Below are positions 7,042 through 13,187 of a stretch of DNA of 13,187 bases, piece after piece; the stretch's first letter is position 1, and each line of letters starts with the position of its first letter. The notes under the pieces are model-generated. The model worked only from the letters and a program-made list of their open reading frames with translations. It was not told the origin of the DNA and ran no database searches. This DNA is from Gammaproteobacteria bacterium. GTDB taxonomy: Bacteria > Pseudomonadota > Gammaproteobacteria > Pseudomonadales > Azotimanducaceae. The stretch covers positions 4,538 through 17,724 of the forward strand of contig PBTJ01000108.1 in the NCBI GenBank assembly GCA_002726925.1, written 5' to 3'. Position numbers and translations under genes: made by a program.

Positions 7042-7623
7042 CTACTCACTTGCAAGCGCCGCCATTTCATCCACACAGCCTGCTGCCCAGTACATGGCGT
7101 AGGGCAACTCTTTATGGCAATCAAACCAGTCGTAAGCAATGGTGCGTCCGGTAACCACCACACCTGCCCAAAGCAATATCGAGGCAGCGGCGCCCATACG
7201 TATATGCCTGGGTGGCTTGGGGTCAGTATCCCAGCTTCCTACCGAGGCCTGCATACGCGCGCGAAACGCAAAGGCGTTGATGGCTGCAAAGACAAACAGC
7301 ATGATCTTGATGCGGAACCACAGGCTTTGGGTAGTGCGAACGGGTATCGCGTAATAGAGCAAAACACCGGTAATCACCATCAGGGCCAGACCGATCATCA
7401 TGGGTCTGTCGAGACGCTCGGCGATCACCGATGCGCGAACATTGGGGAACGCCAGTCCAAGCATGCGCAGATCGATGACGAAGAGCATGCCGAGAAACAC
7501 CATAAGGGTGAGCACATGGGTGGTTTCTATCCATGCATAGAGATATATGCTCTCGTGAATCTGGGTGCTCCAGTTTTGTGCATCCAGAAAACGCGCCAAA
7601 CTCAAAAGCCATTCATTCAACAT
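7042..7623 (-). CDS. DUF6644-like integral membrane protein (first paralogue)
   Basis: A 193-residue protein from the ATG at 7623 (MLNEWLLSLA). A longer frame from 7692 overlaps the dehydrogenase and adds only a hydrophilic tail, so I reject it; the best ribosome site, GAGGA, is rather far upstream (13 bp). Four hydrophobic helices lie at about 30-50, 74-92, 104-121 and 142-158. Signature residues are His36 and Asp51-Leu-Arg53 at the same 15-residue spacing as in the next gene, Lys106, and GRTIAY at 159-164. After the last helix there is an extra tail of about 28 residues containing DCH (168-170) and a further Cys183, absent from the paralogue. The fold matches DUF6644 as I recall it; function is unknown. 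It follows the dehydrogenase by 40 bp. Confidence 0.75.
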   Translation of the reverse strand: MLNEWLLSLARFLDAQNWSTQIHESIYLYAWIETTHVLTLMVFLGMLFVIDLRMLGLAFPNVRASVIAERLDRPMMIGLALMVITGVLLYYAIPVRTTQSLWFRIKIMLFVFAAINAFAFRARMQASVGSWDTDPKPPRHIRMGAAASILLWAGVVVTGRTIAYDWFDCHKELPYAMYWAAGCVDEMAALASE

Positions 7624-7663
7624 GCTGCTGTGACAGTCCTCGTCCGTGTTGGTGCGCTTAAAG

Positions 7664-8416
7664 TTATCGCATGGCGCCAGGCATACCCCCATCGATGACC
7701 ATGGTTTGGCCAGTGATCGATGTGGATTGTACGAAGGCCAACGTTTGGTTGGCGATGTCTTCTGCTTGGCCGACGCGTCCTAGCACTGCTGTTTGGCGTG
7801 CACCCTCTGCCACGTTATCGGGTAAGCGCGCGGCCATACGGGTGTTTTCTACCAAGCCTGGCGCAATACAGTTTACGGCCACTTCCGGTGACATAGCCAC
7901 TGCCAGACAGCGAGTAAGGTGATTCAAACCCGCTTTGCTGGACGAGTAAGCAATGCTACTGCTGCCAGGACTGATGCCGCCCGCCGAGGAGATGTTGACG
8001 ATGTGACCGCCATCGCCCGCTTTAAGCAATTTGGCGGCTGCTCGCGCGAGCAAGAAAGGCGCGCGCAAATTGGTCTCCATAACGCGATCCCAAATGTCTG
8101 CGGTGAGATCGTCGAGGCGCCGAAAAGGAATGCCGATGTTCCACGCCGCGTTGTTGACCAAGACATCGAGGTGGCCGTAGCGCTCGTCAATGTTTGAAAT
8201 GATCGCCTCAATGGCTGTAGGGTCGCGCTGATCGAGCTGCATCGCTTCTGCGCTGCCACCGACATCGATAATCGCGGCGACGGTTTGCGCGGCAGCATCT
8301 GCCGCCCCGACGTAGGTGCCGATTACATGCCAACCATGACCACCCAATGTCTTAGCGATGGCCCCACCGATATCACCGGACGCGCCGGTCACTAGGGCAA
8401 CTGGGATTGTACTCAT
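7664..8416 (-). CDS. Short-chain dehydrogenase/reductase (classical SDR)
   Basis: A 250-residue classical SDR, full length. Cofactor-binding TGASGDIG is at 10-17 (the third glycine position is Asp-Ile-Gly, as in many members), NNAA at 88-91, the structural Asn at 115 (METNL), catalytic Ser144 in NISS and YSSSK at 157-161 (Tyr157, Lys161), with IAPGLVENTRM at 184-194. It should carry out NAD(P)-dependent oxidoreduction of an alcohol/ketone or 3-hydroxyacyl substrate in the cytoplasm. The absence of a basic residue right after the glycine motif does not settle the cofactor. I chose the ATG at 8416 (MSTIPVALVTG), preceded by GGAGAGG; a longer frame would add 14 residues unlike the family. It is divergent from a CoA transferase and heads the DUF6644/NIPSNAP run. 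Confidence 0.93.
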   Translation of the reverse strand: MSTIPVALVTGASGDIGGAIAKTLGGHGWHVIGTYVGAADAAAQTVAAIIDVGGSAEAMQLDQRDPTAIEAIISNIDERYGHLDVLVNNAAWNIGIPFRRLDDLTADIWDRVMETNLRAPFLLARAAAKLLKAGDGGHIVNISSAGGISPGSSSIAYSSSKAGLNHLTRCLAVAMSPEVAVNCIAPGLVENTRMAARLPDNVAEGARQTAVLGRVGQAEDIANQTLAFVQSTSITGQTMVIDGGMPGAMR

Positions 8417-8551
8417 TATCCTCTCCGATCTGATTGTGCAGCAAAAAAGCAGTAGCAATTGTGAGCTAATTTGCCGGCTCGAGCTAATGGGTGGTGGTGT
8501 GTGTTCTTTCTCGTTAACGTCCCGGATTTACAGCGAGGGGCTGGAACAACC
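8417..8551. promoter_or_regulatory. Divergent promoter region between SDR and CoA transferase
   Basis: A 135 bp region from which both directions must be transcribed. An 8-base direct repeat GAGCTAAT occurs at 8463-8470 and 8481-8488, with an 18 bp period (nearly two helical turns), and the second copy overlaps a perfect 8-base palindrome GCTCGAGC at 8477-8484. That geometry could serve a dimeric regulator controlling both genes. No confident -35/-10 pair was identified. A transcription unit in each direction is certain; the regulator site is speculative. Confidence 0.35.
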
Positions 8552-9706
8552 ATGTCTGACAATCTCCCACTCAGAGGCATTCGCGTATTAGATCTCACCC
8601 AAGTGTTTGCTGGGCCGTATTGCACCTATCAACTGGCCCTGCTGGGTGCGCAGGTCATCAAGGTGGAGCCGCCGGGAGGCGAAATGACTCGCTATGGTGG
8701 GGCATTACCGGAGCTATCCAAGCAGGGTTTGGGTCTCAGCTTTTGTACCCAAAACGCACAAAAGCACTGTGTGGAACTTGATCTGAAAGATCCGCAGCAA
8801 TTGGCCAAGGTGCTTAGCCTGGTCGCAGAAGCCGATGTTTTTGTGCAAAATTTTCGACCTGGGGTCGCGCGGCGGTTGGGTCTTGGTGAAGATGTGCTGG
8901 CCGAGGTGAATTCGCGGTTAGTGTACTGCTCGATTTCTGCCTACGGCGATGTGGGTCCTATTGGCCACCGGCCCGCCTACGACCACGTGGTTCAGGCCAT
9001 GAGCGGCATCATGTGTACCACCGGTACGAACGCCATGGGGCCGGTTAAGGTGGGCGCTCCCTACATCGATTACGCCACTGGGTTAAACGCGGCGTTCGCG
9101 GTCATGGCCGGCCTGCGTCAGCGCGACCAAAGCGGCGAGTTTCAGCACGTTGATGTAGCCATGCTCGATACCGCCATGACAATGATGGCGAACAATTTGG
9201 TCACGGTTGCCTCAACTGGCGATGACCTGCCCAAGTTAGGTAACGAGGCGGCCAGTCGCGCACCATCGTCGGGCTGCTTTGCGACCCAAGACGGCAGTTT
9301 GCTGATGCTGGCCGCGAATAACGAACGACAGTTCCAAGACCTGTGCGCGGTGCTAGGGCATCCCGAGTGGACCAATGATCCGCGCTGGGCGAACCCGATG
9401 TTGCGAAGTGCCAACCAGGAAGCGTTACGCGGGTTGTTTGAAGACGAGTTTTTATCGAAACCTGCTACCAAATGGGAGGCACTACTTGACAAAGCCGGCG
9501 TGCCAGCGAGCCGAGTGCGTACGTTGAGTGAGACCCTCGCTGAGGGTCAGCTACAGGCGAGAGGTATGTTGCAAAGCCTGCCTGTGGGGGCCGAGCAAAT
9601 TGAGGTTTCGCTGCCTGGCGTTGGCTTTCGCATGAATGGCCAATCTCTGGTGCCAGACAGCGCCCCCCGTCGCGCTGGGGCTGACATGCCCCATTGGCAA
9701 GACTGA
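8552..9706 (+). CDS. Class III (CaiB/BaiF family) CoA transferase
   Basis: A 384-residue family III CoA transferase, of normal length. Motifs in order: RVLDLTQVFAGPYCTYQLALLGA at 11-33 in outline, VIKVEPPGGE at 35-44, NFRPG at 100-104, AYGDVGP at 130-136, and GAPYIDYATG at 168-177, where Asp173 aligns with the catalytic aspartate of formyl-CoA transferase; then HVDVAMLD near residue 200. It moves CoA between acyl-CoA thioesters and a free carboxylate through an aspartyl intermediate; the substrate cannot be read from sequence. The start is ATG at 8552, with GAGGGG about 11 bp upstream; the frame extends further upstream from a TTG but without family similarity. It is divergent from the SDR and convergent with DoxX (3 bp between the stops). 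Confidence 0.94.
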   Translation: MSDNLPLRGIRVLDLTQVFAGPYCTYQLALLGAQVIKVEPPGGEMTRYGGALPELSKQGLGLSFCTQNAQKHCVELDLKDPQQLAKVLSLVAEADVFVQNFRPGVARRLGLGEDVLAEVNSRLVYCSISAYGDVGPIGHRPAYDHVVQAMSGIMCTTGTNAMGPVKVGAPYIDYATGLNAAFAVMAGLRQRDQSGEFQHVDVAMLDTAMTMMANNLVTVASTGDDLPKLGNEAASRAPSSGCFATQDGSLLMLAANNERQFQDLCAVLGHPEWTNDPRWANPMLRSANQEALRGLFEDEFLSKPATKWEALLDKAGVPASRVRTLSETLAEGQLQARGMLQSLPVGAEQIEVSLPGVGFRMNGQSLVPDSAPRRAGADMPHWQD

Positions 9707-9707
9707 G

Positions 9708-9737
9708 GGCTAGCAGTTAGCCGCGGCCTGATTGTTT
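9708..9737 (+). terminator. Possible weak terminator after CoA transferase
   Basis: A 5 bp stem GGCTA/TAGCC with loop GCAGT (9708-9722) follows the CoA transferase stop by one base, and a short T-run (GTTTTT) occurs at about 9732-9737. The stem is short and the T-run is separated from it by a GC-rich stretch, so activity is doubtful. It overlaps the end of the convergent DoxX gene. Confidence 0.25.
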
Positions 9738-10123
9738 TTGCGCCCATCCAACGACAACGCTTGGGTGCCTGGGCCGGCGGCGAGTGCCAGCAGACCTGCC
9801 ATGATCGCCAGGTTCTTGACGAAATTTTGTGTCTCGTGGGCTTGGCTGAGACCTTCGTAAACGTTCCAGAAATCGTGCATGAACAAATTGATCGCAAGCG
9901 TCATGCCCGCCAGCATCAGCGCCATGGCGCGAGTCTGCCAACCTAAGATCAAGGCGGCACCGCCACCGATTTGCAGCACGATGGTTATGGGCAGCAACAT
10001 CGCTGCTAGTGGGACACCATGCTCGATCATGTACAGGGTCGTGCCATCAAACCCAGTGATCTTACTGATGCCGGGCAATACGAAATAAAGCCCGAGTAAA
10101 AAGCGACCGGTGACGCCAAGCAC
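9710..10123 (-). CDS. DoxX family membrane protein
   Basis: A 137-residue DoxX-type protein with four hydrophobic helices (about 5-21, 38-60, 66-84 and 104-117). The typical family marks are present: GRFLLGLYFVLPGISKITG at 6-24, HDFWN at 83-87, and KNLAIMAGLLALAAGPG at 103-119 followed by a short SLDGRK tail. The family is a small inner-membrane group tied loosely to redox or thiosulfate/quinone chemistry, with no single agreed function. The start is uncertain: the first canonical initiator is GTG at 10123, with no ribosome site, yet the frame stays open back to a stop at 10163 without ATG, GTG or TTG. It lies 55 bp after the iron-binding protein and may be cotranscribed with it. It ends 3 bp from the convergent CoA transferase stop. 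Confidence 0.85.
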   Translation of the reverse strand: MLGVTGRFLLGLYFVLPGISKITGFDGTTLYMIEHGVPLAAMLLPITIVLQIGGGAALILGWQTRAMALMLAGMTLAINLFMHDFWNVYEGLSQAHETQNFVKNLAIMAGLLALAAGPGTQALSLDGRKNNQAAANC

Positions 10124-10178
10124 CGGTCGGATGGGTTTGAGTAGTTTGTGGATTGAAGTCTTCTAGGCAGAAGGGCGG

Positions 10179-11240
10179 CTATCGCCAACCGGCGCGATCA
10201 AATATCCGCACGGCTTCAGCTTGTCGCTGGCCAAGCACGACCGCATTGATGGCGTCTTCGGTGAAATCGCCCAAGCTAGCAACCGGGCCCGATGTGGGAC
10301 CGACGATGGGGTATTCGTTGTTGCCCTCAGCGAAGAGTTTCTGTGCGAAGTCGCTGGTGAGGTACTCGAGAAACTTGATGGCATTGTCTTTGTTCGGCGC
10401 GTAGCGAGTGATACCAGCGCCACTGATGTTGACGTGGGCGCCGCGATCATCTTGATTGGGGAACACGACAGTCAGGGCGTCTGTGATGGCCCTGTTCTTT
10501 GGATCATCGGATCCAATCAGTCGGCCAAGGTAGTAGGTGTTGGCAACGGTGACGCCGCATTCGCCAGAGGCTACCGCACGCAGTTGGGCGGTATCGTTGC
10601 CTTGAGGTGTGCGCCCGAAGTTTTTCACGACTCCGCTTGCCCAGGCTTCTGCAGCCGCCTCTCCAGCGCTCTCGATGATCGAACTCATCAGCGACAAATT
10701 ATAAATATTTGATGAGGAGCGCATGCATACAGAACCGGTCAGCGATGGGTTGGCCAAGTCTTCATAGCGATTTACGTCCATCGGCAGGCCAGCGGCCTTA
10801 TTATAGGCGATGGCGCGAACACGCTTAGATAGGCCGAACCATAGGCCGTTGGGGTCCTTGAGGTTGGTAGGCACGCGTTGGTCTAAAAGTTCGCTCTCAA
10901 CGCTCTGGAATATATCTTTTTCGCTCGCCCGCCAAAGTCGCCCCGCGTCCACGGTAATCATCATATCTGCTTGGGAAAATTCGCCTTCGTTGACGATGCG
11001 CTCAATGAGCGCATCGCTGCCGCCTTCAATGAGATTGACCTCGATGCCGGTTTGGCGCGTGAATTCCTCGTACAGGGCCATATCTGTGTCGTAGTGCCGG
11101 GCGGAGTAGACGTTGACCACTTCCTGCGCGACGAGTGTCGATGGCCAAACGCTCGCTAGGGTCAGGGTGAGTAAGGCTGCTAGCCGTCCTAACGGCGTAA
11201 ACCCGTGCCGGCGCATTGCCAAACTTAGCGTTTCTTTCAT
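10179..11240 (-). CDS. fbpA: Ferric iron ABC transporter periplasmic binding protein (FbpA/FutA type)
   Basis: A 353-residue protein of normal length. An N-terminal signal peptide has a hydrophobic core at about 18-32 and likely cleavage after LVA at 36-38, leaving mature QEVVNVYSARHY. Typical family marks are VNVYSARHYDTD at 42-53, MITVDAGRLWRA at 94-105, Tyr146, and NTYYLGRL at 234-241, whose paired Tyr236-Tyr237 match the iron-coordinating tyrosines of this class. It binds Fe3+ in the periplasm and hands it to the FbpB/FbpC transporter, both encoded next door. The ATG at 11240 has GGGAGA at 11246-11251 with 5 bp spacing. A candidate sigma70 promoter and a near-perfect Fur box lie about 85-130 bp upstream, so iron repression is expected. 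The DoxX gene follows by 55 bp. Confidence 0.93.
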   Translation of the reverse strand: MKETLSLAMRRHGFTPLGRLAALLTLTLASVWPSTLVAQEVVNVYSARHYDTDMALYEEFTRQTGIEVNLIEGGSDALIERIVNEGEFSQADMMITVDAGRLWRASEKDIFQSVESELLDQRVPTNLKDPNGLWFGLSKRVRAIAYNKAAGLPMDVNRYEDLANPSLTGSVCMRSSSNIYNLSLMSSIIESAGEAAAEAWASGVVKNFGRTPQGNDTAQLRAVASGECGVTVANTYYLGRLIGSDDPKNRAITDALTVVFPNQDDRGAHVNISGAGITRYAPNKDNAIKFLEYLTSDFAQKLFAEGNNEYPIVGPTSGPVASLGDFTEDAINAVVLGQRQAEAVRIFDRAGWR

Positions 11241-11324
11241 GAAGTTCTCCCAGCAAGCCCTTGGCTAGGGCAGACGTTTGGTTGCTCGATTAGCACAAGC
11301 TCTCGCGCTTGAGGGCCTTCTAAA

Positions 11325-11339
11325 TGAGAATAATTATCA
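11325..11339. promoter_or_regulatory. Fur box controlling the iron-binding protein gene
   Basis: TGAGAATAATTATCA, read on the plus strand, matches the 7-1-7 Fur palindrome TGATAATnATTATCA at all but one of the defined positions (G for T at position 4). It lies 85 bp upstream of the iron-binding protein ATG and overlaps the last codon (TGA stop, 11337-11339) of the ATPase gene. It sits immediately downstream of a candidate -10 element, where a bound Fur dimer would cover the transcription start. The site and the regulated iron gene support each other strongly. Confidence 0.85.
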
Positions 11340-12383
11340 ACTATAAAGGATGGCGTCGGCATCCGTAAAGCTCAGTGCAACCAGACCACCCGTTTGAACC
11401 TGTGATTCGTGATCCAGTACGAATCGCAGCTGTTGATCTTCGTGTTTAACCAAGGCGGTCCAGTGCATGCCATCGAAACGAATATCTTCCACGGCAGCAC
11501 GCGCGGCTGGCGCTGTCACTTCTTCGGCGATGCTCACGCTGCTGCCGCGCACGCCCAAGGTAACCGCCTGTCCGTTGGTAAGAGCTGCTGCGCCCCTGAC
11601 TCTATCGGTAGCAAGCTTACCGAATGCGGTGGCAATGTAGTCGCCAGCAACCCTGCCGCGCAGGGTTTGCAAGCCTGCAATGGTCTCCGCTACGAAGCGA
11701 TGTGCAGGTTGCCTCCATAGCGCCTCTGGCCTGTCAAACTGTACCGTCTCGCCCTCGACTAGCGCCAAAATTCGGTCGGCCATCGCCATGGCTTCTTCAG
11801 GGTCGTGGGTGACCATAATTGTCGTCGTGCCTGCCTGCTTTAGTTCTTGTCGAGCGTCCTGTCTGAGCTGGCGCCGCAGCGGGGTATCGACGCTGGCAAA
11901 GGGTTCATCCAGCAACATCACTCTGGGCCTTGGCGCGAGGGCGCGAATCAGTGCAATGCGCTGCTGTTGACCGCCGGAAAGCGTGTGTGGATATCGCTGG
12001 GCGAGTGCAGCAAGGCCGACCCTCTCGAGCAACTGGCCGACGATCTGATCGCGTTGTGCTGCGGCAAGGCGGCCCAAACCGAACGCCACGTTTTGCGCCA
12101 CGGTCAGATGCGGAAACAGCGCATGGTCCTGGAATACCAGGCCAATGGGTCGTTGTTCTGGCGGGGGGCTATGCGCTGAATTCGCCATGAGCGCAGTATC
12201 GAGCGTGATGTCGCCGCTCTGCATGGGCTCCAGCCCAGCGATGATGCGCAGCAAGGTGCTTTTGCCACTGCCCGAGGGGCCCAGGATGCACAGAATCTCG
12301 CCGTCTTGAAGCGACAGCGAAATATCGGCTAGTACCCGATGTTGACCAAAGTGATGGCTGACGGAGTTTAGTTGAATACTCAT
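11337..12383 (-). CDS. fbpC: Ferric iron ABC transporter ATP-binding protein (FbpC type)
   Basis: A 348-residue ABC ATPase of the FbpC/PotA size. Walker A GPSGSGKST is at 35-43, the Q-loop Gln at 85 (VFQDH), signature LSGGQQQR at 135-142, Walker B VMLLDE at 155-160, D-loop SVD at 164-166 and switch His193 in MVTHD. Residues about 240-348 form the C-terminal regulatory (TOBE/FbpC-like) domain. It drives Fe3+ import with the neighbouring permease and binding protein. The ATG at 12383 (MSIQLNSVSHHFG) is chosen because the ABC domain begins there; the frame stays open for 90 more codons upstream, but these run antisense into the divergent permease gene and look non-coding. No strong ribosome site precedes this ATG. 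Its stop codon lies inside the Fur box. Confidence 0.92.
   Translation of the reverse strand: MSIQLNSVSHHFGQHRVLADISLSLQDGEILCILGPSGSGKSTLLRIIAGLEPMQSGDITLDTALMANSAHSPPPEQRPIGLVFQDHALFPHLTVAQNVAFGLGRLAAAQRDQIVGQLLERVGLAALAQRYPHTLSGGQQQRIALIRALAPRPRVMLLDEPFASVDTPLRRQLRQDARQELKQAGTTTIMVTHDPEEAMAMADRILALVEGETVQFDRPEALWRQPAHRFVAETIAGLQTLRGRVAGDYIATAFGKLATDRVRGAAALTNGQAVTLGVRGSSVSIAEEVTAPAARAAVEDIRFDGMHWTALVKHEDQQLRFVLDHESQVQTGGLVALSFTDADAILYS
11340..11369 (-). promoter_or_regulatory. Candidate sigma70 promoter of the iron-binding protein gene, inside the ATPase 3' end
   Basis: On the minus strand, -35 TTTACG (11364-11369), an 18 bp spacer and -10 TATAGT (11340-11345). The -10 differs from consensus at one position, the -35 at two. 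Transcription would start inside the adjacent Fur box and give a leader of roughly 90 bases. The -35 and -10 both lie within the coding sequence of the upstream ATPase. Confidence 0.5.
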
Positions 12384-12513
12384 GACGCAGCAGGTAATTG
12401 AACGCGGCCAATACTGCCCCATCGCGAAGACTAAGCCTATTCCTGTATCGGCGCCTACTGGTGTGGGTGCTTGCTGTGTCGAACAGCCAAGCGACTCGGT
12501 ATAGTGCTGGCCT
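12384..12513. other. Divergent intergenic region between ATPase and permease
   Basis: A 130 bp region that should promote both genes. I found no Fur-like palindrome in it. A TATAGT at 12500-12505 in the permease direction would place the transcript start almost at the ATG (leaderless), and the nearest -35-like TTGCTG (12471-12476) is 23 bp away, too far for a standard promoter. Ribosome sites for both genes are weak. Confidence 0.4.
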
Positions 12514-13187
12514 ATGCTGACCAGCCGAACGAATTCACCGTCGTGGCTTATCGTTACGCTGTTGATCGCAGTGCCGATAGCGCTACCCATTATCGTGCTG
12601 ATTGGCGCCGCGCTGGCGCCCGGTGGTGATAGCTGGGTGCATACGCGCGACACGGTACTTGGTCTTTACTTTGGCAATACCGTGCTGCTTATGGTGCTGG
12701 TTGCGCTGATTGCGTTAAGCATCGGTATTACCACTGCCTGGCTTACCGCTCAGTATGAATTTCCTCTGCGAAGACTGCTTATTCCGGCCCTTGCGTTACC
12801 GTTGGCCGCGCCGGCCTACGTGATCGGCTATGTCTATGCGGACTTGTTGGAGTTTGCGGGGCCAGTCCAGACCCTACTCAGACAATGGTTTGATTCGCCA
12901 AGCAATACGGCCCTGCTACCCAACGTGCGCAGTCTGCCCGGCGCATCTCTGGTGATGGCATTGGTGCTGTATCCCTACATTTACCTGCTCGCGCGAGGCA
13001 GTTTTGTACAGCAATCTGGTGCGCTTCACGAAGCGGCGCGTGCACTTGGGGCCTCGCGGTTGACGGTTTTTTGGCGCGTGGGTTTGCCGGTGGCTCGGCC
13101 GGCGTTGATGGGTGGTTTGGCCCTAGTGCTGATGGAGACCGTGGCGGATTATGGTGTTGTAGAGCACTACGGTGTTCCCACACTGAC
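12514..13187 (+). CDS. fbpB: Ferric iron ABC transporter permease (FbpB type), 3' end missing
   Basis: Open from the ATG at 12514 to the right edge (224 codons); the family usually has about 500-550 residues in two fused permease halves, so more than half is missing. Hydrophobic helices are seen at about 10-35, 52-78, 88-112, 143-160 and 195-215. An EAARALGAS motif at about 172-180 is the EAA loop that contacts the ATPase; it is followed by WRVGLPVARPALMGG and ETVADYGVVEHYG, typical of iron permeases of this type. It forms the Fe3+ channel in the inner membrane with the divergent ATPase. The ribosome site is poor and the start could differ by a few codons. It is read away from its own ATPase gene, which is not the classic fbpABC order. 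Confidence 0.9.
   Translation, partial: MLTSRTNSPSWLIVTLLIAVPIALPIIVLIGAALAPGGDSWVHTRDTVLGLYFGNTVLLMVLVALIALSIGITTAWLTAQYEFPLRRLLIPALALPLAAPAYVIGYVYADLLEFAGPVQTLLRQWFDSPSNTALLPNVRSLPGASLVMALVLYPYIYLLARGSFVQQSGALHEAARALGASRLTVFWRVGLPVARPALMGGLALVLMETVADYGVVEHYGVPTL

Noticed and set aside
7624..7692. Longer start for the first DUF6644-like protein
   Set aside because: It would overlap the dehydrogenase end by 29 bp and add a hydrophilic, Cys-containing tail with no match to its paralogue.
7114..7698. 194-codon plus-strand frame opposite the first DUF6644-like gene
   Set aside because: It is an antisense shadow: rich in His/Gln/Lys with no domain character, while the minus strand encodes a clear membrane protein.
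12471..12505. Sigma70 promoter for the permease (TTGCTG ... TATAGT)
   Set aside because: The 23 bp spacer is too long, and the transcript would start essentially at the ATG.
12384..12653. 90-codon N-terminal extension of the iron ATPase frame
   Set aside because: The ABC domain begins at the ATG at 12383; the extension has no domain character and runs antisense to the well-supported permease start at 12514.
1..13187. Phage defence, CRISPR, toxin-antitoxin or mobile element content
   Set aside because: No spaced direct repeats, transposase or integrase motifs, terminal inverted repeats, nuclease or toxin-like small gene pairs were seen on either strand.

Overview
The window looks like chromosomal DNA of a Gram-negative bacterium, most likely a marine-type gammaproteobacterium. 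The support is indirect: moderate G+C by eye, a lipobox lipoprotein, periplasmic binding proteins with signal peptides, a near-consensus Fur box, and a mix of SGLT-like Na+ symport, CaiB-type CoA transferase and DoxX genes. I cannot name a genus. No tRNA, rRNA, insertion sequence, CRISPR array or phage gene is visible. Coding density is high and no stretch longer than about 260 bp lacks a gene.

Layout. (1) 1-3267, minus strand, read right to left: a MoxR-type AAA ATPase, a CoxE-like VWA protein with an intact MIDAS metal site, then an OppA/DppA-type lipoprotein that runs off the left edge. The gaps are 5 and 17 bp, so this is one likely operon. (2) 3484-5686, minus: an SGLT-like sodium:solute symporter (TTG start), a 63-residue two-helix membrane protein and a shikimate-kinase-like small-molecule kinase, packed as an operon. 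(3) 5940-8416, minus: a short-chain dehydrogenase, two paralogous DUF6644-like membrane proteins, a 53-residue single-helix protein and a NIPSNAP-family protein. A class III (CaiB/BaiF) CoA transferase is transcribed divergently from the dehydrogenase at 8552-9706. (4) 9710-13187: a ferric-iron ABC transporter with a split layout. The ATPase (11337-12383), the binding protein (10179-11240) and a DoxX protein (9710-10123) lie on the minus strand. The permease (from 12514, running off the right edge) is divergent on the plus strand. A promoter and Fur box sit at the ATPase stop codon, directly upstream of the binding protein.

How the parts may work together. The iron block imports Fe3+ and is probably repressed by Fe2+-Fur at the binding-protein promoter. 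The CoA transferase and dehydrogenase suggest catabolism of a carboxylic acid or alcohol; the membrane and NIPSNAP genes beside them have no established role. The symporter block has the form of an import-then-phosphorylate cassette, but its substrate is unknown. The MoxR-VWA pair is the usual metal-dependent chaperone or maturation arrangement; its client is not evident.

The parts most worth following are the twin DUF6644-like proteins with a shared His...Asp-Leu-Arg signature and their small partner, the atypical AroK-like kinase tied to a symporter, the MoxR-VWA-lipoprotein operon, and the Fur-controlled promoter at the ATPase stop codon.
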